DNA of 64,000 nt from Cafeteria roenbergensis (Eukaryota; Sar; Bigyra; Bicosoecida; Cafeteriaceae). Below are positions 55,509 through 63,998 of the stretch, piece after piece. The notes beneath the pieces were generated by a model. It had not been told where the DNA came from, ran no database searches, and saw only the letters and a list, made by a program, of their open reading frames with translations. A program made the translations under genes and the position numbers. The stretch is taken from assembly GCA_008330645.1 (NCBI GenBank), contig VLTN01000031.1, forward strand, positions 359,729 through 423,728. Reading direction: 5' to 3'. Numbering within the stretch: the stretch's first letter is position 1; each line of letters begins with the position of its first letter.

Positions 55509-56384
55509 TCACGGGATGCCCGGGCGGGCCTTGACGCCCTCGGTCCTGGAGCCGTCGGTTGAGGCTGTCGAAGTGCCTGCAGACACAGCGTCGAGCGATT
55601 CTTCGCCTGGCAGCTGTTGCCCGAGAAGCTGCAGCACCCGCGGGTACCACGTTTCCGCTGCCTCGTACCCCGCAAAGTAGAGGACAAAGACCTCGGGGCC
55701 AAAGCCGCCAGCCAGCGCCAGGCCGACGGCCACGAGGTCCGAGACCACGCGGCCGCCCAGCAGCTTCTGCGCAACTGCCCACGCAAGTGACCGCGCCGCG
55801 CACCGCCGTCGGGGGCTCTCGCACAGCTCCGGGGCCCGCAAGCCCTCCACCCAGTCGTGCAGCAGCTCGTCTGCGATGGCGGCGGCAGTCAGGGGTAGCC
55901 ACGCCCACCAGTGGTCCTGCAAGGCGCCGGAGATGCATGCAGCCGACAGGACAATCGCGCCCATGCTCGCCGCGTGCTGCCAGCAGTCGATCTTGCCCGC
56001 GACCAAGCAGCCGGCCGCCTGAGACAACATCAGGATGCTGGCGAACACCGAGAGGCGCGCCGTCGCGACCACGGCGAGCACAGCGCAGGCGGTGGTGATT
56101 GCCGTGAGGCAAACGCGACGCCATTCGGGCACGGTTTTTGCAAGCTGTCCGACGGAGTTGTCCCCGTCAATCATGTCATCCGTGACTTTGACGAGGGCAG
56201 ACGCCCACCAAAACGAAACCCCTGCGGCGACGACCCAGGGCCACGAATCGTCGCGATGCAGCGCCCAGCAGGCGGCAAGCACGACATCGAAGCACAGGTC
56301 GATCACGCCAGACACCCGCTGTTGCAAACGGGAGTCACGGGAGGGGGCAGCGGTCAGGCCGTCGAAGGATGCGGCCGGGGCCAT
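55509..56384 (-). CDS. Uncharacterised multi-pass membrane protein with Asp-rich motif
   Basis: A 291-residue protein with roughly seven or eight hydrophobic helices; I do not recognise the family. Notable polar residues inside membrane-flanking loops are KVTDDMIDGDNSVG, then AGKIDCWQHAAS, then ADELLHDWVEG. Clustered acidic residues of this kind occur in membrane enzymes that bind magnesium-diphosphate substrates such as UbiA prenyltransferases, but the exact UbiA signatures are absent, so that is only a lead. The C-terminus is hydrophilic and Ser/Thr-rich. I chose the ATG at 56384; another at 56477 adds 31 residues. It is divergent from the DUF2306 gene with 170 bp between starts. Confidence 0.6.
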   Translation of the reverse strand: MAPAASFDGLTAAPSRDSRLQQRVSGVIDLCFDVVLAACWALHRDDSWPWVVAAGVSFWWASALVKVTDDMIDGDNSVGQLAKTVPEWRRVCLTAITTACAVLAVVATARLSVFASILMLSQAAGCLVAGKIDCWQHAASMGAIVLSAACISGALQDHWWAWLPLTAAAIADELLHDWVEGLRAPELCESPRRRCAARSLAWAVAQKLLGGRVVSDLVAVGLALAGGFGPEVFVLYFAGYEAAETWYPRVLQLLGQQLPGEESLDAVSAGTSTASTDGSRTEGVKARPGIP

Positions 56385-56554
56385 GAGAGACCTCGCGCTC
56401 CGGCCCCAGCCCGCCTCGGGCCAAGCCAGACGTGCGCCTGCGCTTGCACTTGCGGCTGCGGCTGCGGCCACGCGCAAGAGCAGAGCGGCGGTTCGACATC
56501 GCTCGCTCTGTCAGCTGCTCAGCATGGGCAAGCACAGCAGCCGCAGCTGCCGAC
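56385..56554. promoter_or_regulatory. Short divergent promoter region
   Basis: 170 bp between two divergent membrane-protein genes. It includes a GCGGCTGCGGCTGCGGC run. No defined motif is visible. Confidence 0.35.
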
Positions 56555-57238
56555 ATGGCGCGCGCCCATGCCCCAGGCCAGGCGCTCGCCGGGCCGGGCA
56601 GCGCGGCGCTGCTGGCAGTCTGCGCGGCGTTCGCTCTGTACGTGGGCCAGGCGTACCTTGCCCGGCCGCCGCAGACGTGGGGAGAGGCGGTGGGGGAGGA
56701 CTTTGCCAGCGGCTGGCGCGCCTGGCTGTTTGGCCCACACATTGTCGCGGGGAGCATCGCGACTCTGCTGGGGCCGGCGCAGCTACTGCCGTGGTGCTCG
56801 AGGGCCACCCACGGGTGGGTTGGAAGGGCAGTTCTGCTGTGCTCGACCGTCGCGAGCGTGTTTGGCATCGCCTTCGCCGCGCTGTTCGGGACTCACGGCG
56901 GGCCGGTAATGACGGCGTCGTTCATTGCCTACGGCGTGGCGCTCGCTGTTGCCGCGTGGGCGACCTGGCGATCCAGCGGGAGCAGCCAGGGGCAGCTGCA
57001 CCAGGTTTGGGGGACACGACTTGCATTTCTGTCCGCGGGCTCGGCCATCTACCGGATTCTTGTGCTCCCCGTCTTCCTGGCCTCTCTGTGGGGTAGCGGG
57101 GACAGTGCTCTCTTGAGTCCCGAGGTGGAGACGTTGTGCCTGAACGCGGGCGCAGTGGCCTTTGTGCCCGTGTGCCTTGGTTTGGCTCACATCGCCGCGC
57201 CCGCCTCGCGCGAGGCCCCGCGCAGCAAGCAGCAGTGA
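56555..57238 (+). CDS. DUF2306-family membrane protein
   Basis: A 227-residue protein with about six membrane helices. The family pattern is clear: PHIVAGSIATLLGPAQLLP (about 61-79; His and the G-P-x-Q motif), then RATHGWVGR (83-91), then GQLHQVWGTRLAFLSAGSA (146-164) and YRILVLP (166-172). The conserved histidines and arginines spaced on successive helices are the hallmark of DUF2306, a family of unknown biochemical function that may bind heme or metal. Length is normal for the family. The start at 56555 follows an Arg-rich stretch that is open in frame but unlike the family. It is divergent from the uncharacterised membrane gene and convergent with the SET gene. Confidence 0.75.
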   Translation: MARAHAPGQALAGPGSAALLAVCAAFALYVGQAYLARPPQTWGEAVGEDFASGWRAWLFGPHIVAGSIATLLGPAQLLPWCSRATHGWVGRAVLLCSTVASVFGIAFAALFGTHGGPVMTASFIAYGVALAVAAWATWRSSGSSQGQLHQVWGTRLAFLSAGSAIYRILVLPVFLASLWGSGDSALLSPEVETLCLNAGAVAFVPVCLGLAHIAAPASREAPRSKQQ

Positions 57239-57754
57239 GCAGCAGTGGGACCTGGTTGGGGTGCGAGACGATGCACACGTGTTGTTGCCGGGGCACGCGA
57301 GCGCAGAGGGGCTGGCGGGGCGTGAAGACGGTGTTTGCTGGCGCTGTTTGCAAAGCGTTCATTGCTGCTCCCCACGCACAGCCTCGCGGTCCCGCAGCCG
57401 CGGCGGTGCCGCATCTTGAAAGCGATGCACACACGCGGAAGCGCAGGCAAGCGAAACACAACCCACACCTCCTCGTAGAGCGTTGAGGCGACAATGGGAC
57501 AACGTTGTCGCCAAAGGCATGATGGATTGGAACCAGGGTTGCCTCAGATGGGCCTGGCGAATGACCATCGTTGGGGGGGTCCTGGCGGGGCACTGGTCAG
57601 AGTTGGGGCTGCCGGCCGCGAGACTTGCAGGGGTCAAGGCCAGGAGCTCGAATCTCGCCACGGTGCCACGGGAGTGCGGGCCCAGTGCAACTGCCCCACC
57701 ATAGCGACCTGGTGGCATTCGGGAACCCCACGTCAGGCCAACGCCTTGTCAAGC
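57239..57754. other. Convergent intergenic region with element-tail-like motif
   Basis: 516 bp between two 3' ends. At 57561-57579 it carries ATGACCATCGTTGGGGGGG, 18 of 19 bases identical to the edge of the retroelement tail at 60752-60770. A tRNA-like T-loop (about 57645-57665) does not fold into a cloverleaf. Nothing else is recognised. Confidence 0.45.
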
Positions 57755-58522
57755 TCAGCCCAGCGTGACGGACTCGCCACAGCCAAGGACGTCCTGCTGC
57801 GCCTCAGTGACAAGCCAGGGCTCGTGTTCGCCAGGCACGTCGATCCTTGCGTCCATGAACGTGCCGTAGTCGTACGTGATTTCCTCGCCTTGGGCCACGC
57901 TGCGGAGCGCCACGAGGACGGTGCGCATGGACACGAGTGCGGGCCGCGAGGCGCCCGGCTCGTCCCGCACCTCGAAGCGGACCTCGACTCGGCAGTTTGG
58001 GTCGGGGCTGTGGTTGGGAAAGAGGTCGATGCCCATGGGCGCGACGTACAGCGTTCCAAGCGAAGTCAAAATGCGGTCCATGTGGTCAGCGGCTGTCGCG
58101 ACGCCGCTGCCGCAGCAGGCGGTGTCAAACTCGAATCCGGGGCCCTCGTAGTCGAGCACGAGCCCTGACGGCGGCGGCACGAGTACATCCTCCCCGGCGT
58201 CGACGCTCCGAGCCGCAAACAAGCCGATCCCCTCGATGGGCGACCGAGCAATGCGCGCCGCCGGCGGCGCCTCGTCAGGCAGCCAAGCCCGCGCAGGGAA
58301 GCTCCAGTTTGCGCCCTGTGCTGCAATCAGCTCCGCCACCATGACCTCGCACGGAAGCTTGAACTGCTCGATGAAGTCCTCTCGCACAACGAAGCGCGTC
58401 GAGGAGCCTGGCGCCAGGCGGCCTGAGTCGAGGTCTGCAGCCGCGGCGCGAGCCGCAGCGACGAGGACCGCCGCAGCCGCGGCTGCCTTGAGCAGCAGTT
58501 GGGGTTTGTTCCTGTGCCACAT
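57755..58522 (-). CDS. SET-domain protein with N-terminal hydrophobic leader
   Basis: A 255-residue protein. Residues about 98-220 carry the SET landmarks: GIGLFAARSV (98-107, cofactor-binding G-x-G), LFPNHSPDPN (167-176, the NHSxxPN motif) and GEEITYDYG (212-220, the catalytic tyrosine motif). SET enzymes transfer methyl groups from S-adenosylmethionine to lysine on histones or other proteins. There is no post-SET CxCx4C cluster, so it resembles the SETD/SMYD-like or plant SET-only proteins more than histone H3K4/K9 enzymes. Unusually, the ATG at 58522 opens with MWHRNKPQLLLKAAAAAAVL, which looks like a signal peptide or anchor and suggests an ER, luminal or organellar substrate. The frame is open upstream to 58837, so a longer form without an N-terminal leader is possible. 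Confidence 0.78.
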   Translation of the reverse strand: MWHRNKPQLLLKAAAAAAVLVAAARAAAADLDSGRLAPGSSTRFVVREDFIEQFKLPCEVMVAELIAAQGANWSFPARAWLPDEAPPAARIARSPIEGIGLFAARSVDAGEDVLVPPPSGLVLDYEGPGFEFDTACCGSGVATAADHMDRILTSLGTLYVAPMGIDLFPNHSPDPNCRVEVRFEVRDEPGASRPALVSMRTVLVALRSVAQGEEITYDYGTFMDARIDVPGEHEPWLVTEAQQDVLGCGESVTLG

Positions 58523-59120
58523 TTGGCTGCTCAGGTGGTTCAGAACGGCTCGCCAGGCCGCAGGCGGCTCGGCTTCGCAGGAGCGCGGCTGTTCTGCAAC
58601 ACCCAGGAGTGGCAGAGCTCGCGGCGCTGCAGAGCTCGCGGCGCTGCAGAGTCGCCGGGCAAAAAAGCGTGGACGGCGACGCGGTGTCGCCCGGGGGCCA
58701 GTGCCGAGCTCGGAATCGAGTGCTTCAGGACGTTCTGGCTTATGGCGATCGAGGGGGAATCGCTGGCGCGAGGGAGAGGGCGGCAACGGTGGCGCTAAGC
58801 AACTCGCCGCGTCCGACACTTGACCCAAGCGTCCCACTCACGCGGCAAGCCCGGCGGCTCGCAGGAAGCTCCGCAGGTGCAGCCGTGCTGCTGCGCACTC
58901 GAGCAGTTGGTCGACGCTTGGGGCGTTTTCTGCATCATTGGGGGGGGGCACAAAATTCGGTTTGCACGTCTGATTGTCAGCGTAGATTCAACGTCTGCGG
59001 ACAAATATGAGATCAGCCAGATTTGGGGCATATCCAGCCTCGGCAAGGCCCGCGAGAGATCGGCGCTGCTCCCCGCCCCTCCCAGCCAACGCTCGCCCAG
59101 CACCCCGCGCAGCTGACAGC
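58523..59120. promoter_or_regulatory. Divergent intergenic region, SET / ankyrin genes
   Basis: 598 bp expected to hold two promoters. It contains a 17-bp tandem duplication (58613-58646), a CATCATT motif followed by nine G (58933-58948), and an AT-richer stretch at about 58945-59035 just upstream of the ankyrin gene that is the best promoter candidate. Confidence 0.4.
58613..58646. repeat. 17-bp tandem duplication
   Basis: CAGAGCTCGCGGCGCTG occurs twice in direct succession, followed by a partial third copy (CAGAG). Confidence 0.9.
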
Positions 59121-61227
59121 ATGGCCACCCATGCTACGAATGAGCGTGCAATGGCGAGCGCGATCTGGGAGGCGGCGAGTGCCGGGGATACCGCTGAGAC
59201 CCGTAGGCTGCTCGATGAGGGCGCGCCGGTGGACTGCAAAAACGATGCCAACGTGAGCGCTTGCTGTCACGGCGTGGCGCCTCCCCCGTTCCCAAGGGCA
59301 AGGAGCGCGATACCGCAAGACATGCGTCTCTCTCCCGCCAGTTGGGCTGCTGCACCACGGCTCGCGCGGCAAGACATGTGGGGCGGTCCGGAACGCTGGG
59401 GCAACGAGGCGGTGTCATGGCGAGCTGGGCGCCGCTGGGTGGCTCACGAGAGGCCACGCCGGTCGCCTACTGCGAGGGCTGAGTTTGTCGGGGGCACACA
59501 ACCTCGCAGGATGGCTCTACGGCGCTTGCTGCTGCTGCATCCGGTGGCCACAAGGACACGGTGGAGCTGCTGCTGGACCGGGGCGCCAACCTGAGGGTCA
59601 AGGGCCCCGTGAGTGCGTGTTGCTTGCGACGGGCCGCGCCAGGCGTCACGGGCGGGCGCGAGAGGACGATGGCAATGGTGCGTGGGGGCGTCGTGGTCCT
59701 GTCGCGGTCCGGCATGTGAGGCAGCGCTGGCGGGGGGGAGATGTCGGCAGGGGAGCGATGGTGCGACGCAGTGCGGTGACATGCGGGCCCGCGACGTCGC
59801 AGGGTGGGTTTACGGCGCTTGTCTCAGCAGCACGGTATGGCCACAAGGACACGGTGGAGCTGCTGCTGGACCGGGGTGCCTACCTGGAGGCTAAGGGCTA
59901 TGTGAGTGCGGCGGTCGAGTGTTTCTGCGCGACGGGCCGCGCCGGGCGTCACGGGCGGGCGCGAGGGGACGATGGCAATGGTGCGTCGGGGCGTCGTGGT
60001 CCTGTCGCGGTCCGGCGTGTGAGGCGGCGCTGGCGGGGGGGGCATGTCGGCAGGGGAGCGATGGTGCGACGAGGTGCGGTGATATGCGGGCATGCGGCGT
60101 CGCAGTATGGTGGTACGGCGCTTGTGCTGGCTGCATCCGGTGGCCACAAGGACACGGTGGAGCTGCTGCTGGACTGGGGCGCCAACCTGGAGGCCAAGGG
60201 CCGCGTGAGTGCGGCGGCCGTGTGGTGCTGCGCGACGGGCCGCGCCAGGCGTCACGGGCGGGCGCGTGGGGACGATGGCAATGATGCATCGGGGCGTCGT
60301 GCCCCTATCGAGGGCAGGTGTGGGAGCAGGCGCTGGCGGGGGGGGTATGCCGGAAGGGGGCGATGGGTGCGACGAGGTGTGGTGACATGCGGGCCCGCGA
60401 TGTTGCAGCGATTGGGCACAGCGCTTGTTCGTGCTGCATGGCGTGGCCACAAGGACACGGTGGAGCTGCTGCTGGACCGGGGCGCCGACCTGGAGGCCAA
60501 GGACTATGTGAGTGCGGCGGTCGTGTGAAGCTGCGCGACAGGCCGCGCCAGGCATCACAGGCGGACCGGTGGGTGGCAGTGACGATGGCGAGCTGGGGCG
60601 CCGTGTCCTGTGGGGGGCGAACGTGTGAGGCAGCGCTGGCGGGGGGGAGATGTCGGCAGGGGAACGATGGTGCGACGAGGTGCGGTGACATGCGGGCCCA
60701 CAACATTGCAGGATGGTGGCACGGCGCTTGGTCAGGCTGCATCTGGTGGCCATGAACATCGTTGGGGGGGGTCGAAAACTCGCGTAACCATACCACACAC
60801 TCGATTCACAGACTCACCAATCACCAATCCAGCAACTCCATCACCGATGAGTCACAAACCGCGCCAAACCCGCAATCCCAAGTCTCAAGTCCCAGATCCC
60901 TGCCATCACACTGCCTCGAGTCGCCACACAGCCGCCCCTGCTCACCGCAAACGCTCCACCTGTGAACATCGTTGGGGGGGGTCGAAAACTCGCGTAACCA
61001 TACCACACACTCGATTCACAGACTCACCAATCACCAATCCAGCAACTCCATCACCAATGAGTCACAAACCGCGCCAAACCCACAATCCCAAGTCCCAAGC
61101 CCAGATCACTCCCATCACACTGCCTCGAGTCGCCACTCAGCCGCCCCTGCTCACCGCAAACGCTCCACCTGCTGTCGCAGGTACTGCGTCTGCCCGATCA
61201 GCTGGGTCGCCAGTCCCTTGGCGATGA
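59121..61227 (+). CDS. Ankyrin-repeat protein, interrupted by a retroelement
   Basis: Exons: 59121-59252, 59510-59608, 59803-59901, 60106-60204, 60409-60507 and 60712 onward; all introns are phase 0 with GTGAGC/GTGAGT donors and GCAG acceptors. Exon 1 encodes 44 residues (ASAIWEAASAGDTAETRRLL is a cap-like ankyrin helix pair). Each of the next four exons is exactly 33 codons, one full ankyrin repeat, with the conserved core GHKDTVELLLD and variable residues around it. The last exon breaks after DGGTALGQAASGGH at 60752, where the retroelement tail begins. The plus frame stays open through both 210-bp tail copies (each adds 70 codons in frame) and stops at 61225-61227. Ankyrin arrays are protein-binding scaffolds; the partner is unknown. 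The original 3' part of the gene, if it survives, is outside the window. Confidence 0.8.
59510..60752 (+). repeat. Tandem exon+intron units encoding ankyrin repeats
   Basis: Exon starts at 59510, 59803, 60106, 60409 and 60712 give spacings of 293, 303, 303 and 303 bp: a 99-bp exon plus a 194- or 204-bp intron. Introns are as alike as exons (shared GACGATGG, GCTGGCGGGGGG and GCGACGAGGTG blocks), so whole exon+intron units were duplicated. The fifth unit is cut at 60752. Confidence 0.9.
60753..61171. repeat. 210-bp tandem duplication of the retroelement 3' tail
   Basis: Copy 1 is 60753-60962 and copy 2 is 60963-61171, almost identical (a few substitutions and one base of length). Each begins TGAACATCGTTGGGGGGGG on the plus strand and ends CGCTCCACCTG, so each includes the last codons and the stop of the minus-strand coding region. 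The second boundary abuts the first directly. Confidence 0.95.
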
Positions 61228-63998
61228 CCTCGTTCAGCCTCGACAGCCAGCGGAAGGCCCAGCGCGCACGCTCCCTCGGCCGGTCGCCAAAGGCCGTGTC
61301 CGCCACCTTCTTGAGGAAGGCGAAGGCCGCCGGTCCCATGCGTCCCGTGGTCGTGATGACGAAGGGCACAATGGAGCTCATGTTGTCCTTTGTAGCTGAG
61401 CTCTTCTTGTACTCCCTCATCTTGTCATTCTCACGGCGCTCGAGAAAGGCGTCCATGTTCTGCAGGCCCTGCGTCACGTAGGACTTGCTCACCGCCGAGG
61501 TGATCTGCACGTCGACGAGACGGGTGGTCTCGAAGTCGACGTGCACCCGCAGGTCCGGTCGCTTGCGCGCGGCCTCGCTGGACCCCGGCTGGGATCCAAA
61601 GCGCGCCTGACCGTCCTGCCAGCTGGAGGGCTCCACCACCGACTGCAGCCCCGCCGAGCGCACCGCCGCGTGCAGGACGTCGCGGACGTCGTTGTGCGCC
61701 CGGATGGTGGAGCCCTTGCCGCAGCGGCAACGCGCCAGGTGGTGCGCCACGCCGGAGACCCCGCCGATGTGGACAGTGCCTCTCGCGGTGGTGTCTCGCT
61801 GCATGCACGCGCAGTTGATCGACACGCCGTCCGGCACCACGTGGTCGGCCTCGGAGGCTCCAATGCGGTAGCGTTCCACCACCGCAAACTCCTCGTCCGT
61901 GAGCCCGCGGGGTCCCATCATCGTGTTGCGGAGCCAGTAGTGCGTTCCCGGCACGCATGCCTCCCGGAACGCGACCAGGTCGCTCATGACGCGGAACATG
62001 GCCGGGTCGTCGATGTTGGCGACACGCTTCTCCGTCGTGCCCTTGGCCAGCGCCTCGGCCCTGCAGCGTGCTGTGCAGGCCCTGCGCGCCTTGGCCAGAC
62101 GGCGCAGGAAGGCGCACTCGTGCTTGATGCGCAGCATGTCGTCGTGGTGCAGCACCATCTTGCGCTGCAGGGCGCCTCGGTCTGCTCGTTCGCCCGCGCC
62201 GTCACCCCGTCGCCGTACAGGCACTTGCGGAGCTTGGCCTTCAGCTCGCCCGGCAGCTTACCCAGGGTGTCGGGCAAGAAGCCCTCGAACCCTGTCGCTG
62301 CGGCCAGGCAGCGGGCTCCCTTGCATGCCCTGATGAACTCCTCCACCAGGTTTGCAGTTGCCTCCATGTCATCCGACGACTCGTCGTCAGATCTGAGCTC
62401 CATCATCGCCTCCAGCGCCAGCTCCTCGATCTCGGCGCGCAGCTCTTCCAGGCCCTCGACAGCCCCCGCGATGTCCGACCTCCACACGTGCGCCAGCTGG
62501 TAGCGCTTCTTCACCCTGGCGTCATGAAGGTCGGCCTCCTTGCCCACGACGCAGTCCTTGTCCGGCCTGAAGTACCGTGCCTCGGTGCAGGCGTCCTTGT
62601 ACTCCTTGCTGTCCCGCTCGTAGTCCCGGTAGGCTCCCTTGGCGACCTCCTCGCATCGCAGCAGGATGTCGCCCACCTCCTTGGTCGCATCGCTGCGGTC
62701 TGAGCGCTTCAGCGAGCTCCTCACGAGTTTCTTGAGCGAGATGCCCTTCCAGTTGGGGTCGTTGCCGTCCGCGTCCGCGTCGGGTCCGTCCCTGGCCAAC
62801 CCGATCGCCGGCGTTCGCCTGACCGAGTAGACCTGTGCCGCATCCGCTCTCGGCTGTGCGGCATCAGATGTCTCTTGGCCGGTTGGAGCGCCAGCCGCAC
62901 TAGCTGCCGCTGCGCCGCCGCCGCTCGTCGTCATCTCGGTCGCCGCTCCCGCCGCGCTGGCGGCAGCCGCACCTCCGCCGACCGTCTGGCCTCCGCTTGT
63001 CGGTGTTGGCTGATGCCCCGGTTCAGCCGCTCCCCCGTACCGCTGACGAGCCAGCCGTCCAGCGTACCTGCAAGCTGCTGCCCGTGCGCCGGCCCCTCCT
63101 CGCAGTCCTCCTTGGACTCGCTCTCTCCGACCGCCGGGTGGTCCACCCACGGCGTGCCGCCCGCTGCAGCAGCCGCCGCACCCGACTCATCCTCCGCTTC
63201 CGCCTCGCCGGCGTTGGCTGGTCCCGCTCCGGCACCACTCCCCGACGCCGCTTCGCCTCCGCCTCCACCAGTGCCGGGTCCGTCGAGGGCCTCCTCCGGC
63301 GGTGGTGCCATCTCGAACCGCCCTTTCCGCATGTCTCGAACGGCCTCGATGAAGCCCGCTGTCGCCTTCGAAGCGGAACTGCGCCACGCCAGGCAGGCCC
63401 ATGCCCCCGGCTTTGCAGCCCCTGCTCAGCATCTTTGCCAGCCTCATCTGAGCGTAGCCTCCCTTCTTCAAGGCCGGGTTGGACGCTGCCGATGCGAGCC
63501 GAGTCACACCGTCGGCTTCCCGGCCCAGGGAGCGCCCACCACGCCTCCGCCTTGCGTGCTCGTCCGGCAGCCCCCGAACAAGCGCCTCGATGGCCTTGGA
63601 CATGGCCTCACGGAAGCCGTCCTCGGTCACCGTGCACATCTCGTCCGAGAGCGCGTGGCCGATCGCATCCAGCTCCGTCTGGTGTGCCACCGCGACAGGT
63701 TGGCCACAGCGCCGCGTGGAACACCGCCAGCTCCTGACCCGCCGCCGCACCCGCTGCTCTTGTGCAGGTAGCTGAACTTCTGGCCCACCACTGACAGCAG
63801 CAGGTGGTGCGCCCTCCTTTGAGCGCAGCAGACATCGATGCCCGCGAGGCAGGCGCTCCGCCCGCCGGCCCGAACTCCTTCTCCAGTGGCCACCTCCGGC
63901 GAGGTCCGCTCCCACAGGACACTGCAGCACCGCCACGCTCCGTTCGGTGAGGTGGCACCCCTCCAGCACCGAGGGTGGGGACCCTGGATCGTCCCTAC
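61151..63998 (-). pseudogene. Frame-disrupted reverse transcriptase / endonuclease polyprotein
   Basis: No single frame spans the region. Near the right edge SVAVLQCPVGADL resembles the RT VLGxPxGS motif. PLEKEFGPAG and then RRAHHLLLSVVGQKFSYLHK, in different frames, resemble the thumb. GGMGLPGVAQFRF (about 63370-63415) resembles the GGLGLR block that follows the thumb. A Gly/Ala/acidic linker shifts frame again near 63320 and near 63060, then a helical region (DARVKKRYQLAHVWRSDIAG) runs to another shift at about 62165-62185. The last frame (62150-61151) is intact: CACM...HHLARCRC zinc-knuckle, HNDVRDVLHAAV, then KRPDLRV and LVDVQIT spaced like PD-(x)n-D, YKKSSATKDN, VPFVITTTGRMGPAAFAFLK and a terminal LRQQVERLR. 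At least four frame changes imply a decayed copy, unless assembly errors are frequent. Confidence 0.7.

Noticed and set aside
57585-57695. tRNA-like signals (A-box-like TGGTCAGAGTTGG, T-loop-like GCTCGAATCTC and a GGCACTG/CGGTGCC stem)
   Set aside because: The T-stem pairs at only three positions, the D-arm spacing is wrong, and the acceptor and T arm are not contiguous, so no cloverleaf forms.
59485-60528. A continuous 347-residue frame through the ankyrin exons and introns
   Set aside because: It is in frame with the exons only in part and would translate GTGAGT-to-GCAG introns as Arg/Gly-rich spacers between ankyrin repeats; splicing gives perfect contiguous 33-residue repeats.
60753-61171. 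CRISPR-like or centromeric satellite repeat
   Set aside because: There are only two copies, directly adjacent, and they include the end of a retroelement coding region; no spacers and no longer array.
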